From Pseudobdellovibrionaceae bacterium (GTDB lineage: Bacteria > Bdellovibrionota > Bdellovibrionia > Bdellovibrionales > Bdellovibrionaceae): a stretch of 64,000 nucleotides of DNA. Location of the stretch: NCBI GenBank assembly GCA_019637875.1, contig JAHBUW010000014.1, positions 1-64,000 on the forward strand, written 5' to 3'. A program made the translations under genes and the position numbers. The first letter of the stretch is position 1. Each line of letters opens with the position of its first letter. A model generated the notes under the pieces. It saw only the letters and a program-made list of their open reading frames with translations. It was not told the origin of the DNA and ran no database searches. This document shows positions 9,520 through 18,625 of this stretch, in pieces.

Positions 9520-10106
9520 ACGCGTGGATCCGCCGGCAAGTCCTGCGGATGGAGGCATACGCGGATCGTCCGTGGTACCCCTTCTTGATCGGTCTGCTCG
9601 CGGGGCTTGATAACCTCATCGTCGTGGTGCCGACCGACGGTATTTTGATCTCGAGTATTCTGCTGCAGCCGAAGCGCTGGTTGCGTATGTCTTTCGCCAT
9701 CACTTTGGGATCGAGTCTTGGGGGCTTGGTCTTGGCCTGGCTGGTTCAGCATCACGGTTTGCCGTTGATCGAAACCTATTACCCGTCGCTTTTGACGACC
9801 AAGTCTTGGGTTTGGACCGAATACCTCTTCGATAACTACGGATTGATCGTCCTGTTCGCGGTGGCGGCGACCCCGATCATGCAGCATCCGGCGATCGTTT
9901 TGACCGCCCTCAGCGGCACGAGTCTGCTGTCGCTCTTTATGGTCATGATCGCGGGGCGAGCGCTCAAGTATCTTTTCCTCGGGTACATCAGCGCGAAGAT
10001 GCCGGCGCTCTTGGGACGCCTGTGGGGCGTCCGCAAAGAGCTCGAGGAGGTCGGGATCGAGGCCAAACCGAACGAGATTCCCGATCCCCCCACGGTCCTT
10101 CGTTAA
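9516..10106 (+). CDS. Small VTT/YqaA-like membrane protein coupled to DedA
   Basis: This 196-residue protein has four to five hydrophobic segments (WYPFLIGLLAGLDNLIVVVPTDGILI, FAITLGSSLGGLVLAWLV, LIVLFAVAATPIMQHPAIVL). The pattern of re-entrant loops with a proline (VVVPTDG, TPIMQHPA) resembles YqaA and other SNARE-associated/VTT proteins. It overlaps the upstream DedA gene by four bases, so the two are translationally coupled and probably act together in the membrane. No enzyme motif is evident. Confidence 0.7.
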   Translation: MNAWIRRQVLRMEAYADRPWYPFLIGLLAGLDNLIVVVPTDGILISSILLQPKRWLRMSFAITLGSSLGGLVLAWLVQHHGLPLIETYYPSLLTTKSWVWTEYLFDNYGLIVLFAVAATPIMQHPAIVLTALSGTSLLSLFMVMIAGRALKYLFLGYISAKMPALLGRLWGVRKELEEVGIEAKPNEIPDPPTVLR

Positions 10107-10219
10107 CCCCTCAGTTGTTGATCGGACGGGGACATTTTTGCGCGCCTCGTTTCAGAGTGAGACGGCGCCCGCGATCTAGTGGACGGGAGCGTGAACGCGC
10201 TTTGCACCGCCAGAGAGGC

Positions 10220-11275
10220 ATGAAACCTCTTCTTGTTATTTTCATCGTCCTGCTCGGTACGCTCAAGCTTCAAGCCCAAGATGTGAACTACGACGTCGCC
10301 GAAAGCGACACCCGCGGGATCGACCTGACCGTCTACGGCCCCAGCCGCGCCGACCGCATCCGCACGCTGCTGCGGACACCGAATGAAAGCTACGGACCGA
10401 ACTGCTGGAACGCGGCCCTGCAGGTGTCGGGCGTCATCGATTCCACGCCCCGTTACGTCTCGGGCGCGGAGTTCTGGCACTGGATGAACTCGCCATTCTG
10501 CGCGCCGGTCGGGCGGGATGAGCCGCTTCGCTACGGCGACATCGGTTCGGTGTTCAGCGCCGGGCAAGGCCACTACCACAGTTTCATGCGCGTGAACGAC
10601 AACGTCATTTTTCAAAAAGCGGGACCCGAGGTCCATCAGAAGTGGGAGTACACGAAGCACGAAAAGATCGTGTTCCCGCAGTTCTTCAATGAAGCGCAAA
10701 AATGCAAAGGCAACGAAGCCAAACAACAAGGGAAAGACTGCGAGCTCGGCATCGTCTACCACCGCTGCGACGCGGTTCCGAACGACTTTTACTCGAAGCA
10801 CGGCGAGCTTCGCGGCGCGGAAGCTGAAATCAAAAAACAAGAGGCGATCATCGCGAAATGGATGAAGCACCGGCGGCCCGCGGACCGTCCCGCTTTCGAA
10901 GCGGCGATGTTCAAGATGAAAAACGTGATGGACCGGTTGGGCAAACAGACGTTTACGGGCGAAAAAGAGTTCGCCCGTAGGTCTCTTCATCTGCGCGCGG
11001 CCGCGAATCTCGTGACGGACATCTATCAAGACGATGAGAAGAAGAGCCTGAAGCTCCTTCAGGTCCAAGACGAGGCGGTCGCCTTCTTCCAGGCCCAAGA
11101 GCGTCGGACCGCTTACGCGTCGGTGGATCGCACCACGTGGCGCACCTTCGCTTGGCCGAACAGGCCGAGCCAAGAGTCCGGAAACCAAACGCGGGCGAAA
11201 TCTCTCACTCAAGGTCTCGACATGATCCCCGGCTATGAAACTCCGTCGATCCGCGAACTCCTAGAAGGAAAGTAG
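10220..11275 (+). CDS. Secreted protein with an NlpC/P60-like Cys-His pattern
   Basis: The mature start is placed at ATG 10220, preceded by AGAGAGG; it gives a 20-residue signal peptide ending LKLQAQ. The N-terminal half carries NCWNAAL with Cys62, then YGDIGSVF, then GHYHSFMRV with His118/His120 and a following FQKAGP. This Cys-GD-His-hydrophobic order is that of NlpC/P60 and CHAP peptidases, so a papain-fold hydrolase is inferred. The C-terminal half (from about residue 195) is helical, charged and unrecognised. Four extra Cys residues (94, 162, 174, 183) may form disulfides. An export target in the periplasm or prey is plausible but unproven. Confidence 0.6.
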   Translation: MKPLLVIFIVLLGTLKLQAQDVNYDVAESDTRGIDLTVYGPSRADRIRTLLRTPNESYGPNCWNAALQVSGVIDSTPRYVSGAEFWHWMNSPFCAPVGRDEPLRYGDIGSVFSAGQGHYHSFMRVNDNVIFQKAGPEVHQKWEYTKHEKIVFPQFFNEAQKCKGNEAKQQGKDCELGIVYHRCDAVPNDFYSKHGELRGAEAEIKKQEAIIAKWMKHRRPADRPAFEAAMFKMKNVMDRLGKQTFTGEKEFARRSLHLRAAANLVTDIYQDDEKKSLKLLQVQDEAVAFFQAQERRTAYASVDRTTWRTFAWPNRPSQESGNQTRAKSLTQGLDMIPGYETPSIRELLEGK

Positions 11276-11299
11276 AAACATAATCCTTGTGGCGAAAGC

Positions 11300-11329
11300 C
11301 AAAAAAAAGCCCGGGTAAAACCCGGGCTT
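11300..11329 (-). terminator. Rho-independent terminator of the outer-membrane protein gene
   Basis: Read on the minus strand, a 10-bp stem AAGCCCGGGT/ACCCGGGCTT with a three-base loop runs into eight T residues, 29 bases past the stop of the barrel gene. Confidence 0.9.
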
Positions 11330-11357
11330 CATCAAAGACTCTAAACCAAACAACCAA

Positions 11358-12284
11358 TTACAGGTTGATGTTGGTCGAGAGAGCAACGTTCGTGCGGTCT
11401 GCACGGATGTTGTTCGGCAGGAACTGAACGTTCGGGTACAGGTAGATATCACGAGTGATCACGAAGCCCAGACCCACCGATTGGTAGGGGTTTTCGTAGT
11501 CCAACTTCGAGGGGTTCGAACGAGCCGACGAGTAGTTGAAGTATCCGAACACGGTACGGAACTGAACTTTCTCGCTGAATGCGTACTCGGCGAAGGGATA
11601 GACGCCGAAGCCCAAAGCAGCGCGGTCATCTTGGATATCATCACCGTAGATCGTTCCACCAATCGAAACTGCCGCACCAACGTCCCAGCCGTAGCTGGTC
11701 GAGTAGATCGCCGTTTGACCGAGCGACCATCCGCCACGATCGTTCAGAGCAGCGATCGACTCACGGTCAGTCGTGTACGACAGACCTGCATCAGTCACCA
11801 TCTGGAACGGGCCCACTTTGTACAGGCGCTCGTAAGAGATGTAGGGATCGTTGATCGAAGTGCGCTCGCCGATTTCCGACGACTTATTGTGGAAGGGAGT
11901 CAGAAGCGACACGCCTGTTCCGAAGTTGAGGTTGTCGCGGTCAGTTGCGCGGTATTTCATCGCAATCGAACCACCCAAGCGAGTGTCGACCAGGGAGTTA
12001 CGAGCCGAGCGGTAAGCGGGACGAATACGATCGAAGGGTTTTTCAACCGATCCACCCGAGTAGCTCAGAGCTGAACGGAACGAGAATTTCGACTTCGCAC
12101 CAGTGGACGCACGCATGCGGGCGTTGGTGATCTCTTCGTCGATGTCTTTCTGTTGTTGATCCTTGGGGATCACAGTCGACGACTCAACGGTCGAAGTGTT
12201 TGCCGTCGAGGAAGACGATTCTTCCTGTGCGTACGACAGAGATGCGATGAGAGTCATTCCAAGAATGAGGCTCAGTTTTTTCAC
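11358..12284 (-). CDS. Outer-membrane beta-barrel protein
   Basis: The start is a GTG at 12284 with AAGGAG five bases upstream; it gives a signal peptide (LILGMTLIASLSYA). After a Ser/Thr-rich stretch and a short helix, residues 95-308 show alternating hydrophobic/polar strands with aromatic girdles (MKYRATDRDNLNFGTGVSLL, WDVGAAVSIGGTIYG, QFRTVFGYFNYSS), which is the pattern of a barrel of perhaps 10-12 strands. The last residues TNINL lack the usual terminal Phe. No specific porin family is recognised. The strong ribosome site and terminator suggest high expression. Confidence 0.72.
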   Translation of the reverse strand: MKKLSLILGMTLIASLSYAQEESSSSTANTSTVESSTVIPKDQQQKDIDEEITNARMRASTGAKSKFSFRSALSYSGGSVEKPFDRIRPAYRSARNSLVDTRLGGSIAMKYRATDRDNLNFGTGVSLLTPFHNKSSEIGERTSINDPYISYERLYKVGPFQMVTDAGLSYTTDRESIAALNDRGGWSLGQTAIYSTSYGWDVGAAVSIGGTIYGDDIQDDRAALGFGVYPFAEYAFSEKVQFRTVFGYFNYSSARSNPSKLDYENPYQSVGLGFVITRDIYLYPNVQFLPNNIRADRTNVALSTNINL

Positions 12285-12802
12285 GTCGGCTCCTTTTTCT
12301 ATCCTGTTGGGATTTCGCATTGAAATCCGGCAAATGGTTTCTTTTGAAAACCTGTTTAACTTTCTCAAATTACCGATTGCGAATGTGGTGGTGTGATGAT
12401 GTGCGAGCCGCGTGATGCAACCCCAACCCCTTGTGACCCCACTCCATCCGCGTCTCATTCAACTCGCCACACCCCACCCCTTTGTGCCGGTGCGGTCGTT
12501 TGAGATTCGGTCCCCTTTTGTCTCCAAAGACGTTTGTCTAGGTTTCGGACTCACAGTTTTGCAAGCCTGGGGCCAGAAAATTGGTGTCAAAGAGAAACCA
12601 AATGCTGACCTAAAACCTTCGGTTTACTTACGTAAACCTGCGACTCGAGTGCTTTGTTGACCCGAAGGGATCTAACATAGACGCGGCGTGTTTTCTACTC
12701 AAAAGACAATGGAATGAGAACTGAGGCCATCTCGGCATTACCGGATTTCAGTAGTGAAGAACGGATCAAGATGGGGTCAAAACTACAGGCGGCGGGAGAT
12801 CT
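12285..12802. other. 518-bp non-coding region
   Basis: No open frame here looks like a gene; the 74-codon frame at 12714-12938 is a shadow of the M23 gene. The first 120 bases are AT-richer and must hold the promoter of the barrel gene. An imperfectly spaced palindrome GGTTTAC-4-GTAAACC lies at 12621-12638 and might be an operator. Nothing else is recognised. Confidence 0.5.
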
Positions 12803-13540
12803 TTACAGGCTGTCGGCCGAGGCTTCGGCGGGAGCGCGCGGGCTGATCCAGGACGGGCTGGAGGACGGCGACGGGAAAGGATTGAGCGCGGCGATGTCGG
12901 GGCCGACCCAAACCGGAAAGCGAATGCGGGAGGCCTGACGGGCGAGCTCGTGGCCGCCGGGCAGGAAGTTCAGCGGATCGACGGGGCCGTCCTTCATGCG
13001 AATTTCGAAGTGCAGATGGACGCCCGTGGCGCGGCCGGTGCGGCCCATCTCACCGATCAAATCCCCTTTGGCGACGGTCGTGCCGGCCTTAATCGAGGAC
13101 TTCGACAAATGGGCGTAAAGAGTCGCAAAGCCGTCTTTGCCTTCGACCATGACCATGCGGCCGTAACCACGGAACTCACGGCCGACGTAGATCACGAGTC
13201 CCTCGTGGGCCGCGTAGATGGGGGTTCCCTTGGGGGCGGCCAGATCGATGCCGAGGTGGGGGCGACCGCGTTTTTTCTTCGGTTTCAGGAAAAAGCCGCG
13301 GGTCATGCGGGCCTCATCCACCGGCCAATCGAAATGGCCTGAACGGTTGCCGCGCTCATGCACGGCGATACCGGAAGTCGATGTGACGTCTTCATCGGGT
13401 CCCAAAGCTTGGTCGGGATCGATGGCGGTTTTAGGAGATTCTTGGATGCGGCTGGGCACGGACGGAAGCGTCGGACTCACGCAGGCGGTGAGACTCGCGG
13501 CCAGACTCGAAATGAAGAGGGTGGTTACAAGCCGCTTCAT
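12803..13540 (-). CDS. M23-family murein endopeptidase lipoprotein (LytM domain)
   Basis: The signal peptide ends in the lipobox LTAC, so Cys20 would be lipidated. After a Pro/Ser linker the LytM domain spans about residues 68-200. All zinc ligands are present: HLGID (His95, Asp99), LYAH (His144) and HLHFE (His175, His177), so it should be an active zinc endopeptidase cutting peptidoglycan cross-links, unlike degenerate NlpD/EnvC proteins. The C-terminal 50 residues are a Pro/Ser/Ala tail. It stands alone. Confidence 0.93.
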   Translation of the reverse strand: MKRLVTTLFISSLAASLTACVSPTLPSVPSRIQESPKTAIDPDQALGPDEDVTSTSGIAVHERGNRSGHFDWPVDEARMTRGFFLKPKKKRGRPHLGIDLAAPKGTPIYAAHEGLVIYVGREFRGYGRMVMVEGKDGFATLYAHLSKSSIKAGTTVAKGDLIGEMGRTGRATGVHLHFEIRMKDGPVDPLNFLPGGHELARQASRIRFPVWVGPDIAALNPFPSPSSSPSWISPRAPAEASADSL

Positions 13541-13613
13541 GGGAAATCAGGTTAACAATTCTAAAGGCCCACGCCTAGGTCAAACTCGCCAAAAGCCCTT
13601 AAAAACTCGCCTT

Positions 13614-13648
13614 TTTTGAAAAACCGACCCGCGGGAAGTCGGGTTTTT
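13614..13648 (-). terminator. Probable terminator of glyA
   Basis: On the minus strand, CCGAC and GTCGG arms around a GC-rich loop are flanked by A and T runs (AAAAACC ... GGTTTTT). A second GC hairpin (GGCGGGA/TCCCGCC, 13674-13690) precedes it. The stem has a one-base bulge. Confidence 0.5.
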
Positions 13649-13707
13649 GCCTGAGTTGTGGGCATTTTTGGAAGGCGGGAAAGTCCCGCCCCCTGGGATT
13701 TTTGGCT

Positions 13708-14982
13708 CTAGCCCTGGAGTTCAGGGTAGATCGGAAACTTCGCGCACAACTCGCGGATCTCTCCGTGGATTTTGGTTTTCAAAGCGGCGTCTTCCGGCGC
13801 GCGCAGGACCTGAGCGATCCAGACGCCGATACGTTCCATCTCGGCGGTGCCCATCCCCCGCGTGGTCAAAGCCGGGGTGCCGATGCGCACGCCGCTCGTC
13901 ACGAAGGGCGAGCGTTGCTCGTTCGGAACCGTGTTTTTGTTCACGGTGATACCCGCTTCATCCAGCGCATGTTCGGCGACTTTCCCGGTCACGGGGGTTT
14001 TCGACAGATCCACCAAGATGAGGTGGTTGTCGGTTCCGCCGGTTACCAGCGCGAAGCCCTCTTTCAACAAAACGTTGGCGAGCGCACGGGCGTTTTTCAC
14101 GACATTTTCGGTGTAGGTCTTGAAGCCCGGTTGGAGCGCCTCGTGGAAAGCGACCGCTTTTCCCGCGATCACGTGTTCGAGCGGACCTCCCTGGATGCCG
14201 GGGAAGATTCGCGAGTTCAGTTTTTTCGCGTTCTCTTCCGAGTTCGTGAGGATGAGTCCGCCGCGCGGTCCGCGCAGGGTCTTGTGGGTCGTCGTAGTCA
14301 CGTAATCCGCGTACGGGAAGGGCGACTCGTGGACGCCCGCCGCGACCAGACCCGCGAAGTGGGCCATGTCGACCATCAAGACCGCGCCGACCTCGTCCGC
14401 GATCTCGCGGAATTTTTTGAAGTCGAGCGCGCGCGGATACGCGCTGTAGCCCGCGATGATCATCTTGGGTTTCAGCTCCTGCGCTTGCTTGCGAATCGTC
14501 TCGTAATTCAAAAGACCCGTGTCCGCGTCGAGTTTGTAGCCGTGCGCCTCGAACAGAAGACCGCTGAAATTGACGGGCGAGCCGTGGGTCAGGTGACCGC
14601 CGTGGGACAGGTCCAGTCCCAGGATCTTTTCGCCGGGTTTCAGCGCCGCCAGGTAAACCGCCATGTTGGCCTGTGAACCCGAGTGGGGCTGGACGTTGGC
14701 GAAGGCGCAGCCGAAGAGTTTTTTCGCGCGCTCGATGGCGAGCTGTTCGATCTCGTCGACGAAGTTGCAGCCACCGTAGTAGCGCTTTCCCGGATAACCT
14801 TCGGCGTATTTGTTAGTAAGGATCGATCCTTGCGCTTCCATCACCGCGAGCGACGTATAGTTTTCGCTGGCGATCATCTCGAGACCGAACTTTTGGCGGT
14901 CGGTTTCACGTTGCAGGGACGCAAAAACTTGCGGGTCGGCTTTAGAGAGCGAAGGGAAGGTGTTTGTCATGGCCGACACCAT
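13708..14982 (-). CDS. glyA: Serine hydroxymethyltransferase
   Basis: GlyA interconverts serine and glycine and loads tetrahydrofolate with one-carbon units, using PLP. The 424 residues fit the family. Hallmarks are [11 protein letters not shown], the [11 protein letters not shown] loop, [14 protein letters not shown] and the PLP lysine motif [14 protein letters not shown]. The first ATG (14982) and a second ATG four codons on (14970) are both possible; neither has a strong ribosome site. In many proteobacteria glyA follows fabF-rpiB; here an HExxH lipoprotein gene lies between. Confidence 0.97.
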   Translation of the reverse strand: MVSAMTNTFPSLSKADPQVFASLQRETDRQKFGLEMIASENYTSLAVMEAQGSILTNKYAEGYPGKRYYGGCNFVDEIEQLAIERAKKLFGCAFANVQPHSGSQANMAVYLAALKPGEKILGLDLSHGGHLTHGSPVNFSGLLFEAHGYKLDADTGLLNYETIRKQAQELKPKMIIAGYSAYPRALDFKKFREIADEVGAVLMVDMAHFAGLVAAGVHESPFPYADYVTTTTHKTLRGPRGGLILTNSEENAKKLNSRIFPGIQGGPLEHVIAGKAVAFHEALQPGFKTYTENVVKNARALANVLLKEGFALVTGGTDNHLILVDLSKTPVTGKVAEHALDEAGITVNKNTVPNEQRSPFVTSGVRIGTPALTTRGMGTAEMERIGVWIAQVLRAPEDAALKTKIHGEIRELCAKFPIYPELQG

Positions 14983-15038
14983 AGGCGGATCGGCCGGGTT
15001 CGTACAGGGATATTGCGGTGCCGGAGTTCGGATCGCGG

Positions 15039-16229
15039 TTAGAGCTCTGCTCCTTGCGCCGACAGACGTTCCAGCGTCGCTTTGGCGTCTTGGAGGGCCG
15101 CCGCGCCCTCGCGCTGATCCAAGTGGGCTTTCAGGTGCGTCGCCATACGCGGGTCCAACCGGAAGAGCGGGCGCAGACCTTTGCCGGTCTTTTTGGCGTC
15201 GACGCGTTTGCGGGCGTCGTCGATGACTTTCTGGGTTTGGCTTTCGATCTCGACGATCGCGGCCTCGATGCGCGGGATATTCGCGGGCACCGTGAACGCA
15301 TTTTTAGTCGCCTCGGACTTCACGTAGTTCAAAAGACCGCGCACCTCTTGGAAGGTTGCCAGGCCGTTTTTACGTGAGGCTTCCATGTACCAAAGGGAGC
15401 TTTCCGCGGCCTGCAGATTCCCGCCGGTCATGCGGCCTTCGGTCCACTCACGAATCAATAGCGCCTCGAGCGCGACCTCTTCGAAGCTGCCGCGCACTTC
15501 CAGTTCGTACAAAGAGCGGTTGAGGGATTCGGTTTCAGCCACGATGCTTTCCAGCTTCGTGACGTCCGCGCGGTCTTTGTGCTCGTTCATCCACTTTTCA
15601 ATGCGTTGAAGGCTGCGCTGCATTTGGCGGACAAGCGGTGTGTACGGGATGATGCTGCGGTTCGCTTTGCGTCCCTGGTTGAAATTGTGGTGCATCATCT
15701 CGTGCACGAGGGTCCAGCGATCCGAGGCCTCGTCGACCAGGATCGTGGGGCTGACGATTTCGAAATCCTGGCAACGGGTCTGGCAGTTATCCCAGTAAAG
15801 TCCCGCGAGGCGACCATCCGAAATGCCGCCCGAAGCGCGGTCCCACACCGAACGCAAGTCCGTCGGCACTTCCTCAAGATTGAAATAGGTTTGGCAAGCG
15901 CCGCCCAGATTTGCGCGCGCGACGCGGAAGAGGTTCACGCCGAGTGACCGCACGTAGTCGGTCGTGGAGACGGCCGAGGCGTCGAGAACCGCTTCGAGGT
16001 CATAGCGGTCGTAGGGTTTATTGAAGACACCGAAGACGAACTCGGTTTTGGTTTTATTCTGAAAAAGCGCGTTCGGGCCCGCGTCGGGCGCGTTGTTGCG
16101 ACAAGCGATTTTGTCGTAATCGCGGGGGACCACACGGCCGGTTTCACCGCCACCCCCGCCGCCGGCGGAACAGCCCGCAAGACCCAAAAGGAAGATGAAC
16201 GGCGAGACAAGGGCGATGGATGTTTTCAA
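15039..16229 (-). CDS. Lipoprotein with an HExxH zinc-metallopeptidase motif
   Basis: Start TTG 16229 is chosen because AGGAGG lies five bases upstream; the longer frame to 16301 is unlikely. The signal peptide ends LAGC (Cys20), followed by a Gly run. The motif [11 protein letters not shown] (HEMMH, residues 176-180) is a classic HExxH, and [10 protein letters not shown] about 80 residues later could supply a gluzincin third ligand. Several Cys (43, 112, 149, 153) may form disulfides. The C-terminal third is helical. A periplasm-facing metallopeptidase is inferred; no named family is recognised. It lies between rpiB and glyA. Confidence 0.65.
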   Translation of the reverse strand: MKTSIALVSPFIFLLGLAGCSAGGGGGGETGRVVPRDYDKIACRNNAPDAGPNALFQNKTKTEFVFGVFNKPYDRYDLEAVLDASAVSTTDYVRSLGVNLFRVARANLGGACQTYFNLEEVPTDLRSVWDRASGGISDGRLAGLYWDNCQTRCQDFEIVSPTILVDEASDRWTLVHEMMHHNFNQGRKANRSIIPYTPLVRQMQRSLQRIEKWMNEHKDRADVTKLESIVAETESLNRSLYELEVRGSFEEVALEALLIREWTEGRMTGGNLQAAESSLWYMEASRKNGLATFQEVRGLLNYVKSEATKNAFTVPANIPRIEAAIVEIESQTQKVIDDARKRVDAKKTGKGLRPLFRLDPRMATHLKAHLDQREGAAALQDAKATLERLSAQGAEL

Positions 16230-16271
16230 GCGATCCTCCTGTGGCGGGCCAGAGAGCCATCTTCGGCTTCG

Positions 16272-16314
16272 GCGCAAAAACGAGAACCCCCACGCTGGCA
16301 AAAGCCGGTGGGGG
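16272..16314 (-). terminator. Terminator closing the fab-rpiB transcript
   Basis: On the minus strand CCCCCAC pairs with GTGGGGG, with an inner GGC/GCC stem and a four-base loop, then TTCTCGTTTTTGC. It lies about 40 bases past the rpiB stop and separates rpiB from the HExxH lipoprotein gene. Confidence 0.75.
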
Positions 16315-16354
16315 CGTCAATCGTGGAGTTCATTGGAACATAAGTATTGTGAGT

Positions 16355-16861
16355 TTAAGGCGTACCGACCGGCGCCGAAACCTTCTCGACCCGGCGTTGA
16401 TGGCGACCCCCGGCAAAAGCCGTCGTGACAAAAAGATTCACCATCTTCAGAGCCAGGTCGTGATCGAGGAGGCGTCCCCCCAAACACAGAATGTTGGCGT
16501 CATTGTGTTCACGTGAAAGGGTCGTCGATTCTTCATTCCAGCAAAGGGCCGCGCGGATGTGCGGATATTTGTTCGCGCGCATCGCCATCCCCTGGCCAGA
16601 GCCGCAAATCAGAAAGCCCATTTCCGCGGGCAGCGGAATCGGACTTGCCGGTTCGCCACCCGAACTCACGAGCTGAAAGCCGTGAATCTTCCGGCAGACT
16701 TGATCGGCATAGTCGGGATAGTCGACCGAAGCCGTGTCGTGCGGTCCCAAATCCTCAATTTGGATTTTGAGCTCTGCCGAGGCGAGGATCAGGTGGCGTT
16801 TGATTTTTTCTTTCAGGTCGTAACCACCATGATCGGCGGCCAGATAAACTTTGCGGATCAT
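16355..16861 (-). CDS. rpiB: Ribose-5-phosphate isomerase B
   Basis: RpiB interconverts ribose-5-phosphate and ribulose-5-phosphate in the pentose phosphate pathway. The family motifs AADHGGYDLKE at the N-terminus, ICGSGQGMAMRANK with the catalytic Cys, and REHNDANILCLGGR are all present. It is 168 residues, slightly longer than usual because of an insert around residues 62-80 (FQLVSSGGEPASPIPLP). Its ATG overlaps the fabF stop by four bases, so it is coupled to fabF, a common proteobacterial arrangement. Confidence 0.94.
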   Translation of the reverse strand: MIRKVYLAADHGGYDLKEKIKRHLILASAELKIQIEDLGPHDTASVDYPDYADQVCRKIHGFQLVSSGGEPASPIPLPAEMGFLICGSGQGMAMRANKYPHIRAALCWNEESTTLSREHNDANILCLGGRLLDHDLALKMVNLFVTTAFAGGRHQRRVEKVSAPVGTP

Positions 16862-18123
16862 GCGTCCACCTTCGAAAAAATAAGGCTCGCGTTGGTTCCG
16901 CCGAAGCCGAAAGAGTTATTCAGAACGTGCGTGATCTTGCCCGTGCGCGCTTCGCCGGTGACGTAGTCCAGATCGCAACCTTCCGACGGGTTCACAAGAT
17001 TGATGGTCGGGGGCGAAAGTTGGTGCTCAAGTACCTTCACGCAAATGGCGCCTTCGATCGCGCCCGCCGCGCCGAGCGTGTGGCCGATCATGGATTTCGT
17101 CGCGTTCACCCAAAGTTTTTTGGCGTGGTCGCCGAAGACCGCCTTGAGGGCCTGCGTTTCCAGTTCATCGCCCAAAGGCGTCGAGGTCGCGTGGGGATTC
17201 ACGTACTGAATGTCCGACGGCTTCAGGCCCGAATCCTTCAGCGCCGCCATGACGGACCGCTGTCCGCCTTCTCCGCAAGGAGCGGGCGAAGTCATATGGT
17301 ACGCATCGGCCGTCGCTCCGTAACCGGAAACTTCCGCCAAGATGCGGGCGCCGCGTTTTACCGCGTGCTCCATGGATTCCAAAACCATGATCGCGCAGCC
17401 TTCAGACAGGACGAAACCGTCGCGGTCTTTGTCCATCGGACGGCTGGCGTGAGTGGGATCGTCATTGCGAGTGGACAGCGCGCGCATCGCGCCGAAGCCG
17501 CCGATGGCCATCGGGCAGACGGTCGCCTCGGCGCCGCCCGCGATCATGACGTCGTTTTGTCCGTAACGAATCGCATTGTAGGCTTCGCCGATGGAGTGTG
17601 CGCCGGTCGCGCAGGCCGAGGTGATCGAATAGCTCGTGCCGCGCAGACCGAAAAGGATCGAGACCTGACCCGAAGCCATATTGGTGATGACTGCGGGAAT
17701 GAAGAACGGCGAAATCCGGCTGGGGCCTTTTTCGGTGATTTTCGCGAACTGCTCTTCGATGAACGGCAGACCGCCCATGCCGACGCCGATGAAGGTGCCG
17801 GTCGTATTTTTCACCTCTTCGGTGAGCTCCAGCTTCGCGTCGTCGAGCGCCATTTTGGTCGCGGCGACGGCGTACTGGATGAAGGTATCCATTTTCTTTT
17901 GTTCTTTTTTAGGGATGAAGGCGTCAGCATTGAAGTTCTTCACTTCGCCCGCGAACTTCGTATCGTACAAAGTCGTGTCGAATTTGGTGATCGGCGCGAT
18001 GCCGCTTTGGCCGCGCAAAAGATTCTGCCAGGTTTCTTCCATGCTGAGTCCCAGTGGGGTCACGGCGCCGATGCCGGTGACGACCACACGACGAATTTCA
18101 CGAGAACCACGAGTCAGCTTCAT
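16858..18123 (-). CDS. fabF: 3-oxoacyl-[ACP] synthase II
   Basis: FabF (KAS II) elongates acyl-ACP with malonyl-ACP. The Cys-His-His triad is visible: SACATGAHSIGEA, NPHATSTPLGD and GHTLGAAGAIEG. The N-terminus RRVVVTGIGAVTPLG and C-terminus NNSFGFGGTNASLIF are typical; 421 residues is normal. It is separated from acpP by 175 bases holding a strong terminator, so part of its transcription probably starts locally or by read-through. It overlaps rpiB. Confidence 0.97.
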   Translation of the reverse strand: MKLTRGSREIRRVVVTGIGAVTPLGLSMEETWQNLLRGQSGIAPITKFDTTLYDTKFAGEVKNFNADAFIPKKEQKKMDTFIQYAVAATKMALDDAKLELTEEVKNTTGTFIGVGMGGLPFIEEQFAKITEKGPSRISPFFIPAVITNMASGQVSILFGLRGTSYSITSACATGAHSIGEAYNAIRYGQNDVMIAGGAEATVCPMAIGGFGAMRALSTRNDDPTHASRPMDKDRDGFVLSEGCAIMVLESMEHAVKRGARILAEVSGYGATADAYHMTSPAPCGEGGQRSVMAALKDSGLKPSDIQYVNPHATSTPLGDELETQALKAVFGDHAKKLWVNATKSMIGHTLGAAGAIEGAICVKVLEHQLSPPTINLVNPSEGCDLDYVTGEARTGKITHVLNNSFGFGGTNASLIFSKVDA

Positions 18124-18204
18124 GCAGAACCTCTTTTAATGGTGGCGTACGTAATCTTTGAGACGAACCAACGTCTTTTTCGAAGTCATCCAATTGATGA
18201 CCTC

Positions 18205-18257
18205 TGAAAAAACGAGCGCCCCGGACCGCGCTCCGTGAAGAGGTCCGGTCAGGGGCG
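18205..18257 (-). terminator. Terminator or attenuator between acpP and fabF
   Basis: On the minus strand a long GC-rich stem (GCCCC and GGACC blocks pairing with GGTCC and GGGGC across a small bulge) is followed by GCTCG and six T residues. It would end most acpP transcripts, which fits the usual need for far more ACP than FabF. Confidence 0.75.
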
Positions 18258-18298
18258 TGAGTTCAATTTCCGATCGAGATCGAAAACCAAATCCAGAA

Positions 18299-18538
18299 TT
18301 ACTGGAGTTTGCCTTTTTTCTCGAGGAAGCCAGTGACGTCACCGACGGTCCGGAGTTTTTCAGCTTCTTCGTCGGGGATTTCGAGGTCGAATTCCTCTTC
18401 CATCGCCATGACGAGCTCGACGATATCGAGGCTGTCTGCGCCCAGATCGTCGATGAAGGAAGCTTCAGTCTTCACTTTCTCGGGATCCACGCCCAACTGC
18501 TCAACGATGATGTCTTTCACTTTCGGATTGATAGCCAC
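18299..18538 (-). CDS. acpP: Acyl carrier protein
   Basis: AcpP carries growing acyl chains on 4'-phosphopantetheine. The modification site is the Ser in [10 protein letters not shown], and the acidic helix II ([16 protein letters not shown]) is typical. Two starts are possible: GTG 18538 has a perfect GGAGG seven bases upstream and gives 79 residues, the usual length; ATG 18565 also has AAGGA eight bases upstream and gives 88 residues. The shorter form is preferred. It lies between fabG and a terminator. Confidence 0.96.
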   Translation of the reverse strand: MAINPKVKDIIVEQLGVDPEKVKTEASFIDDLGADSLDIVELVMAMEEEFDLEIPDEEAEKLRTVGDVTGFLEKKGKLQ

Positions 18539-18625
18539 TTTAGAACCTCCGGTTTCGATTTCCATTGCAAATTTCCTTTCTGACCAAAACTTGTCAGTCA
18601 GTTTTGAGTTCTGTTACTTAAATCC

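Noticed and set aside
12714-12938. 74-codon frame downstream of the M23 gene
   Set aside because: Most of it overlaps the M23 gene on the opposite strand and has no ribosome site; the free part is too short to judge.
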